A DNA stretch of 64,000 nucleotides from Acetobacter pomorum (GCF_002738225.1 NZ_PEBQ01000014.1:1-64000); one strand, 5' to 3'; positions 27,392 through 36,608 are shown, counted from the first letter of the stretch. A program made the numbers and translations. Notes: generated by a model from the letters alone, not told the origin.

Positions 27392-28777
27392 TTGTTTCAG
27401 ATAAGGGAATTATCATGGAAAGACCCCGATACTGTTTTGGCAGTATGGGGCAGGCAGCCATGGTGTGCTTTTCTGGATAGTGGTGGAAAAATAGACAAGC
27501 GGAGCAGATGGCAGATTTTTTGCCGTAAACCATGCCATACAGTGGTAGCATGGCCTTACGAAATGGCAGTTGACGGCATAAAAACGCCTATATCTTTTGT
27601 TGATGATGTTTTTGAAACGCTACGTAATTTTCAGCATGAACTGAAAAATAATGACAGTATCGTCGCTCAACAAAGCATACCATTTCTGGGCGGGATTATC
27701 GGATTTTCCGGCTATCAAATGGGAATGATGTTGGAAGGTATTATATCTCGTCATAAAAATCTGCACGCTCCCATGTTAGCGGCAGGAGTATATGATCATG
27801 CCTTTATTTGGGACCGTTTTGAAAAACGCGTATTTCTTGTAGGACTTTCAAATTTTTTTGCACATAATCAGGATGTAGCGTTGTCCATACAAGAATGGAA
27901 TATGCTTCCTGAAGATGTGCCGCTTCGTAAGGTATCAGCAGCTCACCCATTTATCCCGGATCAAAGCCGCGCTGCTTACTGCCAGAGTGTTATGCAAACG
28001 CGTCATTATATTGCGGCAGGAGATATTTTTCAGGCAAACATAACATGCCGCCATACAACAGAATTGAATAACAACGTGCATAGTGTGGAGATTTACCGCG
28101 CGTTGCGGCAGAAAATACCTGCACCTTTTGGAGCATATTTATCCTGCGGGCCAGATTTTGCCTTGCTTTCTGCATCGCCAGAAAATTTTTTGAACGTAGA
28201 TGCACAAGGCGTTGTGTCCTCACGGCCGATTAAAGGCACAGCACCACGAGGGCAAACACCCAAAGAAGATACTTTTTGGCAGGAAACGCTTTTGCAAGAT
28301 GAAAAAGAGCGTGCGGAAAACCTGATGATTGTTGACCTCATGCGGCATGATATTGGCCGTATGGCGCAAATAGGCAGCGTATATGTGCCAGATTTGCTGG
28401 TGGTGGAGCAGTTCCCGCATGTGCATCATCTGGTTTCAGAAGTGCGCGGAAAATTATTACCGGATAAAGATGTTTTTGATCTTTTGAAGGTCACATTGCC
28501 ACCCGGTTCTGTAACTGGTGCCCCCAAATATCGCGCCATGCAGATTATTGATGAGCTGGAAGCTTCTGCGCGTGGCGCTTATTGCGGCACAGTGTTTTGC
28601 ATCGGGTTGGATAATAGCATGGAAAGTTCTGTTATTATTCGGAGTTTGGAACGTTACAAAAATTCCCTCAGTATAGGTGTGGGGGGTGGAGTTACCATTT
28701 TATCCGATCCTGAAAAGGAATATGCGGAAATGTGCCTGAAATTTGCACCATTTCAAAAGTTCTGGGCACAGATATGA
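27392..28777 (+). CDS. pabB: Aminodeoxychorismate synthase component I
   Basis: A 461-residue chorismate-binding enzyme that, with an amidotransferase, converts chorismate to 4-amino-4-deoxychorismate for folate synthesis. It has PIKGTAPRG (about 276-284), whose Lys marks the aminodeoxychorismate synthase subgroup, then LMIVDLMRHDIGR and LPPGSVTGAPK, with GVGGGVTILSDPEKEYAE at the end. The start is a TTG at 27392, which gives the usual N-terminal IRELSWKDP; the first ATG comes too late. It is 2 bp from dnaE and overlaps pabC by 4 bp. The amidotransferase PabA is not in the window. Confidence 0.93.
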   Translation: MFQIRELSWKDPDTVLAVWGRQPWCAFLDSGGKIDKRSRWQIFCRKPCHTVVAWPYEMAVDGIKTPISFVDDVFETLRNFQHELKNNDSIVAQQSIPFLGGIIGFSGYQMGMMLEGIISRHKNLHAPMLAAGVYDHAFIWDRFEKRVFLVGLSNFFAHNQDVALSIQEWNMLPEDVPLRKVSAAHPFIPDQSRAAYCQSVMQTRHYIAAGDIFQANITCRHTTELNNNVHSVEIYRALRQKIPAPFGAYLSCGPDFALLSASPENFLNVDAQGVVSSRPIKGTAPRGQTPKEDTFWQETLLQDEKERAENLMIVDLMRHDIGRMAQIGSVYVPDLLVVEQFPHVHHLVSEVRGKLLPDKDVFDLLKVTLPPGSVTGAPKYRAMQIIDELEASARGAYCGTVFCIGLDNSMESSVIIRSLERYKNSLSIGVGGGVTILSDPEKEYAEMCLKFAPFQKFWAQI

Positions 28778-29574
28778 ATATTGTTTGGCTAAACGGAGAA
28801 ATACGCCCAGCCGAACAGGCTGCTCTCAGCCCGCTGGATCGTGGTGTGACATTGGGAGATGGCCTCTTTGAGACGCTACGTATAAAGAATAGCGTTGCTC
28901 AGAATTTTTGCTGGCATTATCAGCGCCTTTGTGATGGCGGGCAGGTTTTGAGCATACCTGTTCCTGATCAAGATAAGATTTTGCAGGCAATGCAGGAGTT
29001 TCTGGCGCATGCAGGTTTTCAACATGGCTCTGCTCGTCTTACCGTCACACGCGGCATAGCCCCCCGTGGGCTGTTACCTCCAGAACACTGTCAACCAACG
29101 GTGTTTATAACAGGTGCTGCGGGCGGTTTCAGGCAGCAGCCTGTGCGTGTATGTGTTAGCCAATTGGTGAGGCGGGATGAGATGTCTCCGCTCTCTCGTA
29201 TCAAATCACTGAGTTGCCTTCCCGGAATTATTGCAAGGCAGGAAGCAGCTCAGTGTGGCGCGGATGATGCACTTTTGCTGAACATGCAAGGGCGCATTGC
29301 AGAAAGTACCATCAGCAATATTGTTGTGCAGGCAGGAGTGAGATTGATAACGCCCCCTGTTTCAGAAGGTGTTTTGCCGGGTATTGCGCGCAGGGCGTTG
29401 TTGGAAGCAGGCTTGGTAAAAGAACAGCCCGTTACTTATGAGGATATTCTAACTGCGGAGGGTGTATTTTTAATCAATAGTCTTTCTTTGCGTGTGGTTA
29501 CACATCTGAATGAAAAATCCATCCAGCATCATTCAGCTATCTATGAAAAACTAAGGGAAATTTTGGATAAATAA
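28774..29574 (+). CDS. pabC: 4-amino-4-deoxychorismate lyase (class IV aminotransferase)
   Basis: A 266-residue fold-type IV PLP enzyme. It opens with VWLNGEI, then LDRGVTLGDGLFETLR. The PLP lysine is in SRIKSLSCLPGIIARQEA (about 145-162), followed by NMQGRIAESTISNI. Given its 4-bp overlap with pabB (ATGA), it most likely releases pyruvate from aminodeoxychorismate to give p-aminobenzoate. A D-amino-acid or branched-chain aminotransferase activity is the family alternative, but context argues against it. The ATG at 28774 is preferred over in-frame upstream codons inside pabB. Confidence 0.9.
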   Translation: MNIVWLNGEIRPAEQAALSPLDRGVTLGDGLFETLRIKNSVAQNFCWHYQRLCDGGQVLSIPVPDQDKILQAMQEFLAHAGFQHGSARLTVTRGIAPRGLLPPEHCQPTVFITGAAGGFRQQPVRVCVSQLVRRDEMSPLSRIKSLSCLPGIIARQEAAQCGADDALLLNMQGRIAESTISNIVVQAGVRLITPPVSEGVLPGIARRALLEAGLVKEQPVTYEDILTAEGVFLINSLSLRVVTHLNEKSIQHHSAIYEKLREILDK

Positions 29575-29648
29575 AAAGCAGCAACTCTTTTAAATTTTTC
29601 GCGTTGGAAAATGGGATAACACATACCACTATATTTATGGAGTATCCC

Positions 29649-30056
29649 ATGCAAAAAGTTATAGCTTCAATGTTGCTCGGTGCGTCTTTAAGCGTACTGC
29701 CCGCATTGGCAATGGCCCAAGATAATACCGGAAACCCACCTACGGCAAATGGCGCGGCTGCCCAGCAGGGCAAGCCACCTTCAAGCGCTGCCGAAGGGCC
29801 AAATGGTGAACATGTTGATCCATCCAAAAAATTGTGGAGTAACCCGCGCACAATCGATGAACAGCCCGGCACGCAGCCTCCTTCTAACGATGGCAAGCAG
29901 CCTGCTCATCCGGTCAAGGAATATCATCCTCGTCATGATTATGATCATGGTCCGCACGGAAAGAAATCCGGGGTGATAGAAAGCCCAAGTGAAACCATGC
30001 CGGGCAACAACCAGCCGTCTTCTACGCATTTGCTGGAAAATCACGCTCCACAATAA
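29649..30056 (+). CDS. Small secreted protein, Pro/His-rich
   Basis: A 135-residue protein with a clear signal peptide (IASMLLGASLSVLPALAMA, cleaved near residue 22). The mature part is low complexity and polar: Asn/Pro/Gly/Gln stretches, then HPVKEYHPRHDYDHGPHGKK, a His/Asp/Pro cluster that could bind metal. TGGAG precedes the ATG at 29649 with good spacing. No family recognised. It follows pabC by 74 bp but may have its own promoter. The role is probably in the cell envelope or periplasm; nothing more can be said. Confidence 0.7.
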   Translation: MQKVIASMLLGASLSVLPALAMAQDNTGNPPTANGAAAQQGKPPSSAAEGPNGEHVDPSKKLWSNPRTIDEQPGTQPPSNDGKQPAHPVKEYHPRHDYDHGPHGKKSGVIESPSETMPGNNQPSSTHLLENHAPQ

Positions 30057-30356
30057 GATATGCCAGTCTGTTGGGTGCGCTATCTGACAGGATAGGACCG
30101 TTGCGGCCAGTGCACAGCTTGGTTGGCTGTTTGCATCTGGGCGCAGCGGGGAAAATCGGCTAACCTTCCCGCCCATGTGATGGCGCGGCAGGGCTGAGCA
30201 AAAAACAGCTTCAATATCTTGAAGGCGTCATCCCCGCCCATGTTTGCTCTGGTGGTTCCGTCGTTCGGAATCGTGGAGCACGTGGGCATAAGCATGTTTT
30301 TAAGGTGATGTTGTTCCTGCTGCATCGGCCTTGTTGGATTCTGAAAGGGTGACGTC
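30057..30356. other. Intergenic region before the Rieske oxygenase gene, nothing assigned
   Basis: Three hundred bases between the small secreted protein and the Rieske gene. I see no convincing ORF on either strand (minus-strand frames here run into the Rieske gene and look like shadows), no tRNA, no repeat and no strong promoter hexamer pair. It probably holds the promoter and 5' leader of the oxygenase gene. Confidence 0.5.
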
Positions 30357-31484
30357 ATGCTGGTGGAAGAGGCCAAGGGCAAACAGGCGGACGGTTCTAA
30401 TATGCCGCATTACGATTTGCGGCAGATCGATTGTGATCCCAATTTCTGGTACCCTGTGGCGTGGTCGCATAAGGTGCGCCCCGGCAAGGCATTTGCCGCA
30501 CGCTATGCAGGGCACCCCATTGCACTTATTCGCCCTGAATATGGGCCTGTCTATGCGCTGGAAGACCGTTGCGCACATCGGCAGGTGCCGCTGAGCAAGG
30601 GCGTTGTGGATGATAAGGGCTGCGTAAAATGCTGCTACCATGGTTGGGCGTTTGATCGCGCTGGTAAGTGCGTGACTGTACCTTATCTCAACAAGGAAGG
30701 GGTGGGGCGCCCGGTTAAATCCTACCCTTGTCGTGAAAAAAGCGGCCTGATCTTTATCTTCCCCGGTGATCCGGCTTTGGCAGACAAGGTGCCCGTGCCT
30801 GATGTGGCTCAAGTGGGTAACCCGGAATACAAAACCCGCATGTTCAGCCCACGCCTGAAGTGCCACTATACCTTCATGCATGAAAACCTGATGGACATGA
30901 ACCATCAGTTCCTGCACCGCCGGCAGATGGGTTCCATCACAGCCCGTTTTTTGGGGCAGGACAAGGGCGATGACTTCTTGGAAGCACGCTACAGTTTTGC
31001 CCGCAAGGGTGGCAATCAGCCGCTTGCGGAAGCCCTGATTTTTGGCAAGCACCATGATTTTGAAGGCCGCGAACAGCCGGTTGAAGAAGTTGTGTCCATC
31101 CGTACCACCTATCCGTATCAGACTCTCCAGATCCACGATAAGGACGGTGATTTGATTATGGATTTGTGGACATCCTATGTACCGCTGGGCGAAACGCAGC
31201 AGGTAACACAGGCATTTGGTCTGCTTTCTGTTAAAAAGCCCAAATGGAACTTCCTGCTCAATCTGGCATGGCCTGCACTGGGTATTTTCACACACCGCAT
31301 CTTTGAAGAAGATCGTGAAATTGTGGAAATGGAACAGAACGCATGGCGCGAACTGGGTGGGGACCACAACGTGGAAGTGTTCCCGGTTGTGAAGTCACTT
31401 CGCGCCTTGCTTGCGCGTAGCGGTGTGCCCAACAAATACGCTCATCCGGTGGAAACTCCGGTCCAGTCAGAAGACGCTGCCTGA
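30357..31484 (+). CDS. Rieske non-haem iron oxygenase, alpha-subunit type
   Basis: A 375-residue protein with an N-terminal Rieske [2Fe-2S] domain (C72, H74, C92, H95 in RCAHRQ and KCCYHGW) and a C-terminal catalytic domain with the mononuclear iron ligands in HENLMDMNHQFLH (H183 and H187, bridging Asp180). This is the layout of single-component-like oxygenases that hydroxylate, demethylate or desaturate rings or sterols, taking electrons from a separate reductase. No reductase or ferredoxin gene lies nearby. The substrate is unknown; membrane lipids or quinones are conceivable since the genome also encodes HpnR, but this is speculation. Confidence 0.85.
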   Translation: MLVEEAKGKQADGSNMPHYDLRQIDCDPNFWYPVAWSHKVRPGKAFAARYAGHPIALIRPEYGPVYALEDRCAHRQVPLSKGVVDDKGCVKCCYHGWAFDRAGKCVTVPYLNKEGVGRPVKSYPCREKSGLIFIFPGDPALADKVPVPDVAQVGNPEYKTRMFSPRLKCHYTFMHENLMDMNHQFLHRRQMGSITARFLGQDKGDDFLEARYSFARKGGNQPLAEALIFGKHHDFEGREQPVEEVVSIRTTYPYQTLQIHDKDGDLIMDLWTSYVPLGETQQVTQAFGLLSVKKPKWNFLLNLAWPALGIFTHRIFEEDREIVEMEQNAWRELGGDHNVEVFPVVKSLRALLARSGVPNKYAHPVETPVQSEDAA

Positions 31485-31502
31485 AACAGAGCGTTTTTTA
31501 TC

Positions 31503-31531
31503 TTGTCCGGGCGCAAAAAAACGGCCATAAG
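31503..31531 (+). promoter_or_regulatory. Probable rpsB promoter
   Basis: TTGTCC (31503-31508) and CATAAG (31526-31531) are 17 bp apart. A GC-rich stretch (GAGCCGCGCTCGG) follows the -10, as is usual for stringently controlled ribosomal promoters. Transcription from about 31538 would give a leader of about 110 nt. Confidence 0.5.
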
Positions 31532-31565
31532 AGCCGCGCTCGGCCAAGGCCGGGAGCATAACGCA

Positions 31566-31619
31566 CGCGAGGAAAACACCATCTGGTGCTCTGCTACTCT
31601 GGCAGGGTAACCCCTCGCG
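31566..31619 (+). promoter_or_regulatory. Structured rpsB leader, three-way junction
   Basis: CGCGAGG (31566-31572) pairs with CCTCGCG (31613-31619). Inside are two hairpins: CACC/GGTG (31577-31580 with 31585-31588) and CTGC/GCAG (31591-31594 with 31602-31605). The element ends about 30 nt before the rpsB start. It has the form of an autoregulatory ribosomal-protein leader, perhaps bound by S2; this binding is inferred. Confidence 0.6.
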
Positions 31620-31650
31620 GAGGAATAACCAGAAAGGTAGGAATACGCTT

Positions 31651-32463
31651 ATGGCGATGCCTGATTTTACCCTTCGTCAGCTTCTGGAAGCTGGTGTTCA
31701 CTTTGGTCACCACACCCGTCGCTGGAACCCGCGCATGGCGCCGTACCTGTTCGGTGTGCGCAACCAAGTTCATATCATTGATCTGCAGCAGACCGTTGGC
31801 CTGCTTGATCGCGCTCTGCAGGCTATCCGCAACACTGTTGCCGGTGGTGGCCGCGTTCTGTTTGTTGGCACCAAGCGTGCTGCGCAGGACCCGATCGCAG
31901 AAGCAGCCCGTCGCTGCGGTCAGTATTACGTCAACCATCGTTGGCTCGGCGGTATGCTGACAAACTGGAAGACCATTCAGGGTTCCATCAAGCGCCTGCG
32001 TGGCATTGAAGAAACGCTGGACGGCGCAACCGCAGGTCTGACCAAGAAAGAAATCCTGGACATGACCCGCCAGCGCGACAAGCTGGAACGCTCCCTTGGC
32101 GGGATCAAGGAAATGGGTGGCCTGCCGGACATCCTGTTCGTGATCGACACCAACAAGGAAAAGCTGGCCATTGAAGAAGCCAACAAGCTGGGTATTCCGG
32201 TTGTGGCTATTCTGGACAGTAACTCCGACCCGCGTGGCGTGACCTTCCCGATTCCGGGGAATGATGATGCCATCCGTGCTATCGGCCTGTATTGTGATCT
32301 GGTGTCTTCTGCTGTTCTGGATGGTATTTCCGCAGAACTGGGCGCTTCCGGCCATGACATCGGTGCTGCTGAAGAACTGCCTGTTGAACCTGCTTTGGAA
32401 GCAGCGCCGGCAGAAGCAGCCGCAGCCCCTGCAGAAGCTGCACCGGCACCGGCTGCAAGCTAA
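31651..32463 (+). CDS. rpsB: 30S ribosomal protein S2
   Basis: A 270-residue ribosomal protein S2. The body matches the family: [77 protein letters not shown] and [20 protein letters not shown], ending the core at [18 protein letters not shown]. The last 30 residues are a Pro/Ala/Glu tail, a lineage feature. It precedes tsf as usual, separated by a terminator-like hairpin and a second hairpin. Confidence 0.98.
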   Translation: MAMPDFTLRQLLEAGVHFGHHTRRWNPRMAPYLFGVRNQVHIIDLQQTVGLLDRALQAIRNTVAGGGRVLFVGTKRAAQDPIAEAARRCGQYYVNHRWLGGMLTNWKTIQGSIKRLRGIEETLDGATAGLTKKEILDMTRQRDKLERSLGGIKEMGGLPDILFVIDTNKEKLAIEEANKLGIPVVAILDSNSDPRGVTFPIPGNDDAIRAIGLYCDLVSSAVLDGISAELGASGHDIGAAEELPVEPALEAAPAEAAAAPAEAAPAPAAS

Positions 32464-32474
32464 CGGAATATATA

Positions 32475-32506
32475 AACAGCCCGGTTATCATGCCGGGTTG
32501 TTTTTT
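32475..32506 (+). terminator. Terminator-like hairpin between rpsB and tsf
   Basis: AACAGCCCGG (32475-32484) pairs with CCGGGTTGTT (32493-32502), one G-U pair, followed by TTTT. It may reduce read-through from rpsB into tsf rather than stop it fully. Confidence 0.65.
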
Positions 32507-32550
32507 CCTGCATGAATGCCTGCACTGGCAGGCCATGGAATATTCCGGTT

Positions 32551-32570
32551 CGCGCCCCTTGTAGGGCGCG
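32551..32570 (+). promoter_or_regulatory. Hairpin in the tsf leader
   Basis: CGCGCCC (32551-32557) pairs with GGGCGCG (32564-32570) around a CTTGTA loop. It ends 12 nt before the AAGGAG of tsf. No long U-run follows (TTCAGGTTTTT), so it is more likely a processing or translation-control element than a terminator. Confidence 0.5.
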
Positions 32571-32597
32571 TTCAGGTTTTTCAAGGAGTATGGAATT

Positions 32598-33503
32598 ATG
32601 GCGGCAATTACGGCTGCACTGGTGAAGGATCTGCGCGAAAAAACTGGCGCAGGCATGATGGACTGCAAAAAGGCACTGAACGAAGCCAATGGTGATATTG
32701 AAGCCGCTATTGATTGGCTGCGCACCAAGGGCCTTGCTGCCGCGGCAAAAAAATCTGGCCGTGTTGCTGCTGAAGGTCTGGTAGGCGTTGCCTCTGCAGA
32801 CAAAGTGGCGGCCATGGTGGAAGTGAATGCTGAAACCGACTTTGTGGCCCGTAACGAATCTTTCCAGAACTTTGTGGAAGCCGTTGCCAAGGTTGCGCTG
32901 AAGGTTGGTGACGATCTGGAAGCCATTAAGGCTGCCACGCTTGAAACCGGGCGCACTGTCGCAGATGAACTGACACATCTGGTGGCAACCATTGGTGAGA
33001 ACATGACCCTGCGTCGGGCTCGTGTTTTCAAGGTGCCGTCTGGCGTTGTGGCTACTTATGTACATAGCGCTCTGCGTCCCGGTTTGGGCAAAATTGGTGT
33101 TCTGGCAGCTGTTGAAGCTCCGACCGCTGATGAAGCCATCGAACAGCTTGGTCGTCAGGTTGGTATGCATGTTGCCGCCACACGTCCTTCCGCTCTGGAT
33201 GTTTCCAGCCTGGATCCGGCAGAAATTGAACGTGAACGCGCAGTGCTGATCGAACAGGCCCGCGCTTCCGGTAAGCCAGAAGCTATCATCGAAAAGATGG
33301 TCGAAGGCCGTATCCGTAAGTTCTACGAAGAAGTTGTGCTTCTGGAACAGGTATGGGTGCATGATGGTGAAACCCGCGTGAAAGACGTGCTGAAGAAAGC
33401 TGGCGTTAAGCTGGTTGGCTTTGACCGCTTCCAGCTGGGTGAAGGCATTGAAAAAGAAGAAGATGACTTTGCCGCTGAAGTTGCCAAGGTTGCTGGCGTT
33501 TAA
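32598..33503 (+). CDS. tsf: Elongation factor Ts
   Basis: A 301-residue EF-Ts, the nucleotide exchange factor of EF-Tu. The N-terminal domain reads [19 protein letters not shown] and the core carries the conserved TDFVARN motif (about residues 78-84) that contacts EF-Tu. The coiled-coil dimerisation region (around 190-240) includes [20 protein letters not shown]. The length is normal. AAGGAG lies 9 nt before the ATG at 32598. recO follows 15 bp after its stop. Confidence 0.98.
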   Translation: MAAITAALVKDLREKTGAGMMDCKKALNEANGDIEAAIDWLRTKGLAAAAKKSGRVAAEGLVGVASADKVAAMVEVNAETDFVARNESFQNFVEAVAKVALKVGDDLEAIKAATLETGRTVADELTHLVATIGENMTLRRARVFKVPSGVVATYVHSALRPGLGKIGVLAAVEAPTADEAIEQLGRQVGMHVAATRPSALDVSSLDPAEIERERAVLIEQARASGKPEAIIEKMVEGRIRKFYEEVVLLEQVWVHDGETRVKDVLKKAGVKLVGFDRFQLGEGIEKEEDDFAAEVAKVAGV

Positions 33504-33518
33504 AGTCGGGCTTTTTGC

Positions 33519-34310
33519 ATGATGGACAAGGGCGGGACTTCCTATGAAAAGGAGGCTCCCGCCCTTGTGCTTTTTGCGGGCGTGCAGGGTGAAACCAGCG
33601 CCCGCGTGCATGTTCTTACAGAAGATTACGGCCCTCTGCGGGGTATTGTTTATGGTGGCGCCAGCAAGGCAGGCCGTGCCCTATGGCAGCCGGGTAATGT
33701 TGTTAAGGTCAGCTTCCATAAACGCAGCGCTGCGTCTCCCTTACAGATTTCGGGCGAGTTGCTTTATGCCTGTGCCGCACGGTTACTGGATGCACCGCTG
33801 GCATTGAGCATGGTGCAATCTGTTTGTGTGCTGGCAGATGTAACATTGCCGGAAGCCGAACCGTGCCCATTTCTTTTTGCCGAAACAGTACGTTTGCTCA
33901 CCTTTTTAGGGTATGATCCTGCTGTTGCAGAACGTGAAGGCATGCCCCACGTGGTGCGGTGGGAAATGGCGCTTCTGGCAACGCTGGGTTTTGGGCTGGA
34001 TCTTTCCGCTTGCGCTGTTACTGGCAGCAAGGAAAATCTGTATTATGTCTCCCCACGTACAGGCCGTGCTGTGAGCGAGGAAGGGGCAGGGGAATGGAAA
34101 GACCGGCTGTTGCCGCTTCCATCTTTTTTGCGGGATACAGATCAAACCGGAACAGCGCAGGAGTGGTTGGAAGGTTTACGCCTTACAGGACATTTTTTGG
34201 CGCGAGATGCTTTTGGCCAACGCCATTTGCCGTTACCGGCGGCACGCCAACGGCTGTATGATCGGCTGGAAAAGCGCATTCTGGCAGACCAAGCACCTAT
34301 AACCGAGTAG
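33519..34310 (+). CDS. recO: DNA repair protein RecO
   Basis: A 263-residue protein of the RecF pathway that helps load RecA onto SSB-coated DNA. The N-terminal OB-fold region has PALVLFAGVQGETSARVHVLTEDYG and YGGASKAGRALWQPGNVV. The rest is the helical RecO_C domain with ARLLDAPLALSMVQSVCVLAD, VRWEMALLATLGFGLDLSACAVTG and RTGRAVS. It starts at the ATG at 33519 or the next codon, which is also ATG. The zinc cysteines found in some RecO proteins are not seen. It follows tsf closely and precedes parC. Confidence 0.93.
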   Translation: MMDKGGTSYEKEAPALVLFAGVQGETSARVHVLTEDYGPLRGIVYGGASKAGRALWQPGNVVKVSFHKRSAASPLQISGELLYACAARLLDAPLALSMVQSVCVLADVTLPEAEPCPFLFAETVRLLTFLGYDPAVAEREGMPHVVRWEMALLATLGFGLDLSACAVTGSKENLYYVSPRTGRAVSEEGAGEWKDRLLPLPSFLRDTDQTGTAQEWLEGLRLTGHFLARDAFGQRHLPLPAARQRLYDRLEKRILADQAPITE

Positions 34311-34388
34311 CGCAGGACTGGCACAACCGATACGGGGGCTGTATGTCTTGCTTTCTATGAATCATGCACAGTTTTCCAAGGATGGCAG

Positions 34389-36599
34389 ATGAGCGAAACC
34401 GCGGGACATATTGAGGAAACAAAACTGGCAGAAGCGCTGAGTGAGCGTTATCTGGCCTATGCGCTTTCCACCATCATGTCTCGTTCTTTGCCAGATGTGC
34501 GGGATGGGCTTAAACCAGTGCATCGGCGTTTGGTTTATGCCATGCATCAGCTTCGGCTGGATCCAGCCTCCGGTTTCAAAAAATGTGCCCGTGTGGTGGG
34601 TGATGTTATTGGTAAGTTCCACCCACATGGTGATGCCTCGGTTTACGAGGCACTGGTGCGTCTGGCGCAGGATTTTGCGGCGCGTTATCCGCTAGTAGAG
34701 GGACAGGGAAATTTTGGCTCTGTTGATGGCGATAACCCGGCTGCCATGCGGTACACGGAAGCCCGTCTGACAGAAGTTGCCGTGGCCCTGTTGGATGGCA
34801 TTGAAGATGATGCTGTAGATTTCCGCCCCACCTATGATGGTGAAGAGCAAGAACCGGTGGTTCTGCCATCGGCATTCCCCAACCTGCTTGCCAATGGTGC
34901 GGCAGGTATTGCTGTGGGTATGGCCACCAGTATTCCGCCCCATAATGCTGCCGAGGTTTGCGCTGCGGCTGCCCTGTTGGTGCGTAAGCCCTCTGCCACC
35001 ACGCAGGAATTGCTGGAGCTTATGCCGGGGCCGGATTTTCCTACCGGTGGCCTGATTGTTGAAGATTCGGATGCCATTTTGCAGGCTTATGAAACCGGGC
35101 GTGGCAGTTTTCGGATGCGGGCGCGATGGGAGGTTGAGCAAGGCCGTTTTGGCACATGGCATATTGTTGTCACGCAAATTCCGTATCAGGTGCAAAAGTC
35201 GCGCCTGATAGAGCAGATTGCAGATTTGCTGGACCAGAAAAAGCTGCCTCTGCTGGGGGATATCCGTGATGAAAGCACGGATGAAATCCGTCTGGTTCTA
35301 GAACCCAAAACTCGCGGCATAGAACCAGAAGTGCTGATGGAAACATTGTTCCGCGCCACACCGCTGGAAAGCCGCTTTGGCCTGAACATGAATGTGCTGG
35401 GGGCAGATCGTTCCCCCGGTGTTATGGGGCTTAAACAGGTTATTCAGGCGTGGCTGGACCATCGGCATGAGGTGCTGGAACGTCGGAGCCGCCACAGATT
35501 AACAGCAGTAGAACGACGGCTGGAAATTCTTTCGGGTTTTCTTGCTGTTTACCTCAATCTGGATGAGGTTATTCGCATTATCCGTGAAGAGGATGATGCC
35601 AAGGCCAGCCTGATAGCCACGTTCAAGCTAACAGATTTGCAGGCAGAATCCGTTCTCAACATGCGGCTGCGTAGTTTGCGCCGCCTTGAGGAAATGGAAA
35701 TCCGCAAGGAGCATGATGCGCTTTCTGCCGAAAAAGCAGCGCTGGAAACATTGCTTGAAAGCGAAAAACAGCGCTGGAAGACAATAGAGCGCGAACTCAC
35801 GGGTATGATCAAAACCTTTGGGAAAGGCCGTTTGGGCGCGCGTAGAAGCACTATTCTCTCTGCTCCCAAGCCAGTTGATATCTCTGTGGTGGAAGAAGTG
35901 GAGCGCGAACCCTTGACCATGATCCTCTCCCAAAAGGGATGGGTGCGTGCGGTTAAGGGCCACAATGTTGATCTGGAAAATCAGAAGTTCAAGGAGGGCG
36001 ATGCGCTCAAGCTGGTTATTCCATGCCAGACAACAGACAGACTGTGTTTCTTTGCAACGGATGGACGCGCCTATACTGTAAAAGGGGCCGATCTGCCGCG
36101 AGGTCGTGGGGATGGACAGCCTATTCGACTCCTGATTGATCTTTCCAATGATGAAGATCTTCTGGCGGTTTTTCCGATAGAAGATGGAAAACGCCGGTTG
36201 GTGGCTTCCAATGCCGGGCGTGGCATGTTGGTGGAAGATGAAGCTCTGGTGGCGGAAAAACGCTCTGGCAGGCAGGTGCTCAATCTGAAAAAAGGGGAAC
36301 GTGCCCGTATCTGTGTGCCTGCAGAAGGGGATTATGTTGCTGTTGTTGGGGAGAATCGGCGTTTTCTGATTTTCCCGCTGGAACAGTTGCCTGTTATGGC
36401 CCGTGGCCTTGGTGTGGCCCTGCAAAAATACGCGGATGGTAGTAGCGGCTTGCGTCAAGCCGTGGTGTTTACGGCAGCGGATGGGTTGCATTGGCCGGGA
36501 ACCGCACGTGTGCGTCAGTTTGCTGATTTGCAGGATTGGGTCAGCCGTCGCGCAGCTATTGGTAAGGTAGCACCTCCTTGGGCTGCCAAAAAAGGCTAA
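34389..36599 (+). CDS. parC: DNA topoisomerase IV subunit A
   Basis: A 736-residue type IIA topoisomerase subunit that decatenates chromosomes with ParE. The winged-helix domain contains LPDVRDGLKPVHRRLVYAM, the catalytic Tyr122 in AMRYTEARLT, and the tower/coiled-coil (about 360-480). A five-bladed C-terminal beta-pinwheel domain is shorter than in GyrA and lacks a canonical GyrA box, supporting ParC rather than GyrA. The quinolone-contact position equivalent to E. coli ParC Ser80 is Ala83 (in HPHGDASVYEAL), with the acidic partner Glu87 kept. Confidence 0.93.
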   Translation: MSETAGHIEETKLAEALSERYLAYALSTIMSRSLPDVRDGLKPVHRRLVYAMHQLRLDPASGFKKCARVVGDVIGKFHPHGDASVYEALVRLAQDFAARYPLVEGQGNFGSVDGDNPAAMRYTEARLTEVAVALLDGIEDDAVDFRPTYDGEEQEPVVLPSAFPNLLANGAAGIAVGMATSIPPHNAAEVCAAAALLVRKPSATTQELLELMPGPDFPTGGLIVEDSDAILQAYETGRGSFRMRARWEVEQGRFGTWHIVVTQIPYQVQKSRLIEQIADLLDQKKLPLLGDIRDESTDEIRLVLEPKTRGIEPEVLMETLFRATPLESRFGLNMNVLGADRSPGVMGLKQVIQAWLDHRHEVLERRSRHRLTAVERRLEILSGFLAVYLNLDEVIRIIREEDDAKASLIATFKLTDLQAESVLNMRLRSLRRLEEMEIRKEHDALSAEKAALETLLESEKQRWKTIERELTGMIKTFGKGRLGARRSTILSAPKPVDISVVEEVEREPLTMILSQKGWVRAVKGHNVDLENQKFKEGDALKLVIPCQTTDRLCFFATDGRAYTVKGADLPRGRGDGQPIRLLIDLSNDEDLLAVFPIEDGKRRLVASNAGRGMLVEDEALVAEKRSGRQVLNLKKGERARICVPAEGDYVAVVGENRRFLIFPLEQLPVMARGLGVALQKYADGSSGLRQAVVFTAADGLHWPGTARVRQFADLQDWVSRRAAIGKVAPPWAAKKG

Positions 36600-36608
36600 G
36601 CCTGCGTG

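Noticed and set aside
30300-31367. Minus-strand ORF of 355 residues over the Rieske gene
   Set aside because: Antisense shadow; the Rieske frame contains the intact metal-binding motifs.
32460-33611. Minus-strand ORF of 383 residues over tsf
   Set aside because: Antisense shadow; tsf in the forward frame is full length and conserved.
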